DNA of 9,176 bases from an uncultured Bacteroidales bacterium (GTDB lineage Bacteria; Bacteroidota; Bacteroidia; Bacteroidales; P3), in NCBI GenBank assembly GCA_947176325.1, contig CAMWQD010000038.1, forward strand, positions 1 to 9,176, written 5' to 3'. Under the pieces are notes generated by a model, which worked only from the letters and a program-made list of their open reading frames with translations, made no database searches and had not been told where the DNA came from. A program made the position numbers and the translations under genes. This document shows positions 5,977-9,176 of this stretch, one piece after another (position 1 is the stretch's first letter; each line of letters starts with the position of its first letter).

Positions 5977-6588
5977 ATGGAAGAAACCTTAAAGACCAAA
6001 GAGTGCTTCAAGCCCGGCACGATGCTCTATCCGTTGCCCGCCGTATTGGTGGGGTGCGGTGCGGGCAAGGAAGACTATAACCTCATTACCGTGGCATGGA
6101 CGGGCATCCTCTGCACCGAACCTCCCATGTGCTATATTTCCGTGCGTCCCGAGCGTCATTCGTATGGATTGATAGAGAAATACGGCGAATTCAGCATCAA
6201 CCTCACCACCTCCGCCTTGGCCAAGGCCACCGACTGGTGCGGCGTGAAATCGGGCAAGGACTTCGACAAGTTCAAGGAATGCGGACTGAAAGCCCTGCCC
6301 GGGGTTGCGGTAAAGGCGCCCGTGCTGGCGCAGTCGCCCCTCACCTTGGAATGCAAGGTGCGCCAATGCCTGCCCTTGGGTTCGCACCACACGTTTATCG
6401 CCGACATCGTGAACGTGCTGGCCGACAAGAAATACATGGATGCCGAAAGCGGCAAATTCGACCTCGAGCGGGCGGGGCTGCTGGTCTACGAACACGGACA
6501 CTATTTCGAAACAGGCAAGGAAATAGGCCATTTCGGCTTCTCGGTGCGCAAGAAAAGCACGGGCAGGCCGCGCGCAAAAGCAAGGTAA
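5977..6588 (+). CDS. Flavin reductase-like / flavoredoxin family FMN-binding protein
   Basis: A 203-residue protein from ATG at 5977. The open frame extends upstream to 5872, but that part overlaps the divergent promoter region and does not resemble the family. The flavin reductase-like (split-barrel FMN-binding) domain covers about 12-190: 'PGTMLYPLPAVLVGCG', 'NLITVAWTGILCTEPPMCYISVRPERHSYGLI' in two adjoining blocks (35-66), 'EFSINLTTSALAKATDWCGVKSGKDFDKF' (71-99) and 'LPLGSHHTFIADIVNVL' (132-148). In related proteins the 'T.AW.G' and 'SVR' stretches line the FMN phosphate and isoalloxazine site. Members reduce flavins with NAD(P)H or carry electrons; the substrate and partner here cannot be told. 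The basic tail 'RKKSTGRPRAKAR' is not part of the domain. It is cytoplasmic and probably a single transcription unit, since a separate -7 box precedes the next gene. Confidence 0.85.
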   Translation: MEETLKTKECFKPGTMLYPLPAVLVGCGAGKEDYNLITVAWTGILCTEPPMCYISVRPERHSYGLIEKYGEFSINLTTSALAKATDWCGVKSGKDFDKFKECGLKALPGVAVKAPVLAQSPLTLECKVRQCLPLGSHHTFIADIVNVLADKKYMDAESGKFDLERAGLLVYEHGHYFETGKEIGHFGFSVRKKSTGRPRAKAR

Positions 6589-6623
6589 ACCCGAAATCGG
6601 GGGCAGGGTCTCGAAAAATTGGC

Positions 6624-6631
6624 TAAATTTG
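6624..6631 (+). promoter_or_regulatory. Bacteroidetes-type -7 element for arginine deiminase–purQ–rnhB
   Basis: TAAATTTG at 6624-6631 is an exact TAnnTTTG match and ends 24 bp before the ATG at 6656. It lies within the 67-bp gap after the flavin reductase gene. The -33 region lacks a TTTG at the expected distance. The small CCCGA...TCGGG palindrome at 6590-6601 just upstream is not followed by a T-run. Confidence 0.5.
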
Positions 6632-6655
6632 TCGGATTAAAGGAAAAAGACTTTT

Positions 6656-7870
6656 ATGGATACCGTTCAGGTGAATCTCAATTCGGAGGTGGGGCGTTTA
6701 CGCCGGGTGGTGCTGCACCGTCCGGGCGCGGAGTTGGAGCAGATGAGTCCTTCCACCATCCACGAGGCCTTATACAGCGATTTGTTGAACACGGAAGTGG
6801 CGCAGAAGGAATACCGGCAGCTGGAGGGGGTGTTGAAGGAGGTCTGCCCCGTGTTTTATATCGACGACCTCGTGGTGGAGGCGTTGCGCGGCAGCGCCGA
6901 GGCCAAGCGCTTCATTCTCGACTATTTAGGGGAAAATTCCGAAACGGAGGCGTGGACGAAAGAAAACCTTTCGGAAGAAGAATTGACGCAACGTTTGGTG
7001 GCGGGGGTTCCCGGAGGGCGTTTTAATCCTCTTTACAATCTGTATTTTACCCGCGATATAGGCGTTTGCTTCAACGCGCATTCCATGCCCGCCCACATGG
7101 CCACCCATGTACGCTCCCGCGAAATCCTGCTTGCGGATCTGGTCTACCGCTATCATCCCTTTTTCACGCAAAACGCCTCGCGCGTCAACCCGTGGGAAAA
7201 GGTGGACGCCGACACCCGTCTGGAGGGCGGCGACTTTCAGGTGTGCGACCGCAATGTGTTCGTGATAGGGCAGGGCGCACGTTCCAACCGCAAGGGCGTG
7301 CAGGCCTTCATTTCCGTCAAGCAGAAGGAATGTCCTTTGTTTTACGTGATTCTGCAGGACTTGCCTATGGTGCCGGAGTCGTTCATTCATTTGGACATGG
7401 TGTTCACCTTCCTGAGCCGCAGCCGTTGCATGGCCTACAAGCCGCTCATCATGGGGCAGAACCAATACGCCACCCGTTTGCTCAAGGTGGAGAACGGCCA
7501 TATTTCCGAAACGGTTTTCGACACCATTTTCGATGCCTTGCACAGTCTGGGCTATTCCTACGAACCCGTTTTCTGCGGCAACGACGAGGGTTTCTACCCC
7601 GACCGCGAACAATGGCACAGCGGGGCGAATTTCTTTGCTTTCGCGCCCGGCAAGGTTATGGGCTACGGACGGAACACGCATACGATAGAGGCTTTGTCGA
7701 AGGCGGGTTTCGAGGTGGTGCCGGCCTGGGATGTGGTGAACGGAAAGGCGAAGGTGCAGGTGGAGAACGAAGACAAGCCCGTGGTGTATACGCTCGAGAG
7801 CGCGGAGCTGGTGCGGGGCGGCGGCGGTTGCCGCTGCATGACGATGCCGGTGAGCCGCGAGGATTTATAA
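6656..7870 (+). CDS. arcA: Arginine deiminase
   Basis: A complete 404-residue protein, normal for arginine deiminase (L-arginine + H2O to L-citrulline + NH3; cytoplasmic). The N-terminus 'SEVGRLRRVVLHRPGAELEQMSP' (10-32) is the family hallmark. Catalytic guanidino-modifying residues are visible: D134 in 'YFTRD', the 'EGGDF' motif (190-194), H245 and D247 in 'HLDMVFT', and nucleophile C394 in 'GGGGCRCMTMP'. A second cysteine, C392, lies two residues before the nucleophile, which seems unusual to me. Neither ornithine carbamoyltransferase nor carbamate kinase follows, so a complete ATP-yielding ADI operon is not present here; citrulline or ammonia may be used elsewhere. The gene follows its own -7 box and precedes purQ by 18 bp. 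Another guanidine-modifying substrate is possible but less likely, given the overall ADI pattern and length. Confidence 0.92.
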   Translation: MDTVQVNLNSEVGRLRRVVLHRPGAELEQMSPSTIHEALYSDLLNTEVAQKEYRQLEGVLKEVCPVFYIDDLVVEALRGSAEAKRFILDYLGENSETEAWTKENLSEEELTQRLVAGVPGGRFNPLYNLYFTRDIGVCFNAHSMPAHMATHVRSREILLADLVYRYHPFFTQNASRVNPWEKVDADTRLEGGDFQVCDRNVFVIGQGARSNRKGVQAFISVKQKECPLFYVILQDLPMVPESFIHLDMVFTFLSRSRCMAYKPLIMGQNQYATRLLKVENGHISETVFDTIFDALHSLGYSYEPVFCGNDEGFYPDREQWHSGANFFAFAPGKVMGYGRNTHTIEALSKAGFEVVPAWDVVNGKAKVQVENEDKPVVYTLESAELVRGGGGCRCMTMPVSREDL

Positions 7871-7879
7871 GTTTGAAAA

Positions 7880-7884
7880 AGAGG
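7880..7884 (+). promoter_or_regulatory. Shine-Dalgarno-like site before purQ
   Basis: GAGGA at 7880-7884 lies 4 bp before the purQ ATG at 7889, inside the 18-bp gap after arcA. A purine-rich site this clear stands out in a window where most starts lack one, and it supports the chosen start and translation from a shared mRNA. Confidence 0.5.
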
Positions 7885-7888
7885 AACC

Positions 7889-8602
7889 ATGCGTGTCGGG
7901 GTGATTACTTTTCCCGGTTCGAACTGCGACGGGGATATGTTCCGTGTGCTTTCGGAGGTCTTGGAGCAGGATTGCGTGCGGTTGTGGCATAAGGAGGCCG
8001 ATTTGAAGGGGTGCGACTGCGTGGTGCTTCCCGGCGGTTTCTCCTACGGCGACTATCTGAGGCCGGGCATCATCGCCCGTTTCTCGCCCGTGATGGAAAA
8101 GGTGGTGGATTTTGCGCGCAAGGGGGGCTATGTGCTGGGGGTCTGCAACGGATTTCAGATTCTCTGCGAGGCGGGGCTTCTGCCCGGAGCATTGTGCATG
8201 AACGAGGCACGGAAATTCGTTTGCAAGAATGCATATCTGAGGGTGGAGAACACCCAAACGGCACTTACGGCGGGCTGCCGCAAGGGGCAGGTGCTCAAGG
8301 TGCCGGTGGCGCACGAGGCGGGCCGCTATTTCGCCGACGGGAAAACGTTGAAAAAAATGCAGGAGAAAGGACAGATATTGTTTCGGTATTGCAACGGGAG
8401 AGGAGAGGTGAGCGCGGAGGCGAATCCCAACGGCTCGGTGGAGAACATTGCCGGCATCTGCAACGAAAAAGGCAATGTGTGGGGTATGATGCCGCATCCG
8501 GAACGTTGCGCCGAGGAGGTGCTCGGCAATACCGACGGGCGGATTTTGTTGGAGGGTTTGATGAAAACGATAGGAAAACGTTATGTTGGGGCTGCGGTAT
8601 AG
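7889..8602 (+). CDS. purQ: Phosphoribosylformylglycinamidine synthase subunit PurQ (glutaminase)
   Basis: A complete 237-residue class I glutamine amidotransferase. It opens 'VGVITFPGSNCDGD' and contains 'LPGGFSYGDYLRPG', the nucleophile elbow 'GVCNGFQILCEAGLLPGA' with C86, 'ANPNGSVENIAGI', and the catalytic H203/E205 in 'MMPHPER'. PurQ releases ammonia from glutamine for the small PurL subunit, which with PurS converts FGAR to FGAM in de novo purine synthesis. Its presence as a separate gene predicts a small PurL and PurS elsewhere in this genome. Many Bacteroidales instead use one large fused PurL, so this is a point of interest. Neither partner is in the window. It is probably cotranscribed with arcA (18-bp gap) and rnhB (20-bp overlap). 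Confidence 0.94.
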   Translation: MRVGVITFPGSNCDGDMFRVLSEVLEQDCVRLWHKEADLKGCDCVVLPGGFSYGDYLRPGIIARFSPVMEKVVDFARKGGYVLGVCNGFQILCEAGLLPGALCMNEARKFVCKNAYLRVENTQTALTAGCRKGQVLKVPVAHEAGRYFADGKTLKKMQEKGQILFRYCNGRGEVSAEANPNGSVENIAGICNEKGNVWGMMPHPERCAEEVLGNTDGRILLEGLMKTIGKRYVGAAV

Positions 8603-9176
8603 TGCGTGTGAGCGCGAGGCGGGGTGCGACGAGGCGGGGCGCGGGCCCTTGGCGGGGCCGGTGTTCGCCGCGGCGGTGATGTTCCCGCCCGATTACAGGC
8701 ATCCCGACCTGAACGACTCCAAGAAGTTGAGCGAGAAGCAGCGGGAGGCGTTGCGCGAGGTGATTATGCGCGATGCCCTCACCTATGCCGTGTCGCGGGT
8801 GGAGCCGGAGGAAATAGACAGGATGAATATCCTGAACGCGTCCATTCACGCCATGCACTTGGCGCTGAAGGAGTTGAACCCGCAGCCGGAGTTCATCACG
8901 GTAGACGGCAACCGTTTCAAACCCTACGGAAAGGTGCCGCATGTCTGTGTGGTGAAGGGCGATGCGCTCTATCTGTCGATTGCGGCGGCCTCGATTTTGG
9001 CCAAGACCTTCCGCGACGACTGCATGCGCACCCTCGATGCGGAATATCCGCAGTATGGTTGGGCGGGAAACAAGGGCTACCCTACGGAAGCGCACTATCG
9101 GGCGATTCTGGAACACGGCCCCACGCCCTATCATCGCCGCTCCTTTAGATTATACAAGGAGTTGACGCTATTTTGA
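8583..9176 (+). CDS. rnhB: Ribonuclease HII
   Basis: A complete 197-residue protein whose stop is the last codon of the window. RNase HII cuts RNA in RNA-DNA hybrids and starts ribonucleotide excision repair. The active-site carboxylates are all present: D16 and E17 in 'GCDEAGRGPLAGPV', D108 in 'ITVDGNRF', and D127 in 'KGDALYLSIAAASILAK'. The GRG substrate-sensing motif is at 19-21 and the conserved 'NKGYPTEAH' stretch follows near the C-terminus. The start ATG at 8583 lies inside the end of purQ, a 20-bp overlap; an AGGA at 8572-8575 gives a plausible ribosome binding site, and the overlap suggests coupled translation. Length and motifs are normal for the family. Confidence 0.95.
   Translation: MLGLRYSACEREAGCDEAGRGPLAGPVFAAAVMFPPDYRHPDLNDSKKLSEKQREALREVIMRDALTYAVSRVEPEEIDRMNILNASIHAMHLALKELNPQPEFITVDGNRFKPYGKVPHVCVVKGDALYLSIAAASILAKTFRDDCMRTLDAEYPQYGWAGNKGYPTEAHYRAILEHGPTPYHRRSFRLYKELTLF

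Noticed and set aside
6590..6601. CCCGA-AA-TCGGG palindrome after the flavin reductase gene as a terminator
   Set aside because: The stem is only about 4-5 bp and no T-run follows on either strand.
7066..7992. A 308-codon plus-strand frame overlapping arginine deiminase and purQ
   Set aside because: It is an out-of-frame shadow across two well-supported genes and has an arginine/glycine/histidine-rich, low-complexity translation.

Overview
The window looks like a chromosomal segment of a moderately GC-rich Bacteroidetes bacterium, most likely of the order Bacteroidales. Three things suggest this. Promoter -7 elements of the Bacteroidetes type (TAnnTTTG) lie just upstream of several start codons. 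Classical Shine-Dalgarno sites are mostly weak or absent. The gene families are also telling: a lamin-tail-domain surface protein with a FlgD/gliding-motility-like C-terminus, and a DUF3822–rsmD pair. The genus cannot be fixed from this sequence. No tRNA, rRNA, CRISPR array, insertion sequence or phage gene is visible, and there is no non-coding stretch longer than about 120 bp.

Layout. (1) 2-1573 (+): the 3' part, nearly the whole mature protein, of an exported lamin-tail-domain (LTD) protein. (2) 1574-2821 (-): a U32-family protein of the TrhP/YegQ type whose stop codon abuts the LTD stop codon. (3) An 87-bp divergent promoter region, then 2909-3799 (+), an intact XerC/D-type tyrosine recombinase. 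(4) A leftward unit, 5856 to 3803 (-): a conserved membrane-anchored protein of unknown function, a DUF3822 protein and RsmD, separated by about 11-12 bp. (5) A second divergent intergenic region (5857-5976) with a tandem repeat and a small palindrome, then 5977-6588 (+), a flavin reductase-like flavoprotein. (6) A rightward unit, 6656-9176 (+): arginine deiminase, PurQ and RNase HII. PurQ and RNase HII overlap by 20 bp and the window ends exactly at the RNase HII stop codon.

Functionally this is mostly housekeeping: chromosome resolution (Xer), rRNA and tRNA modification (RsmD, U32), ribonucleotide/R-loop repair (RNase HII), purine synthesis (PurQ) and arginine catabolism. I found no convincing undescribed defence or mobile system. 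The most unusual sequence-level signals are two strong inverted repeats embedded in frame inside coding genes. One has 33-bp arms around a 4-nt loop in the LTD gene. The other has perfect 14-bp arms around a 4-nt loop in xerC. Other points worth checking are the repeat/palindrome structure in the leader of the DUF3822–rsmD unit and the arginine deiminase–PurQ–RNase HII arrangement.
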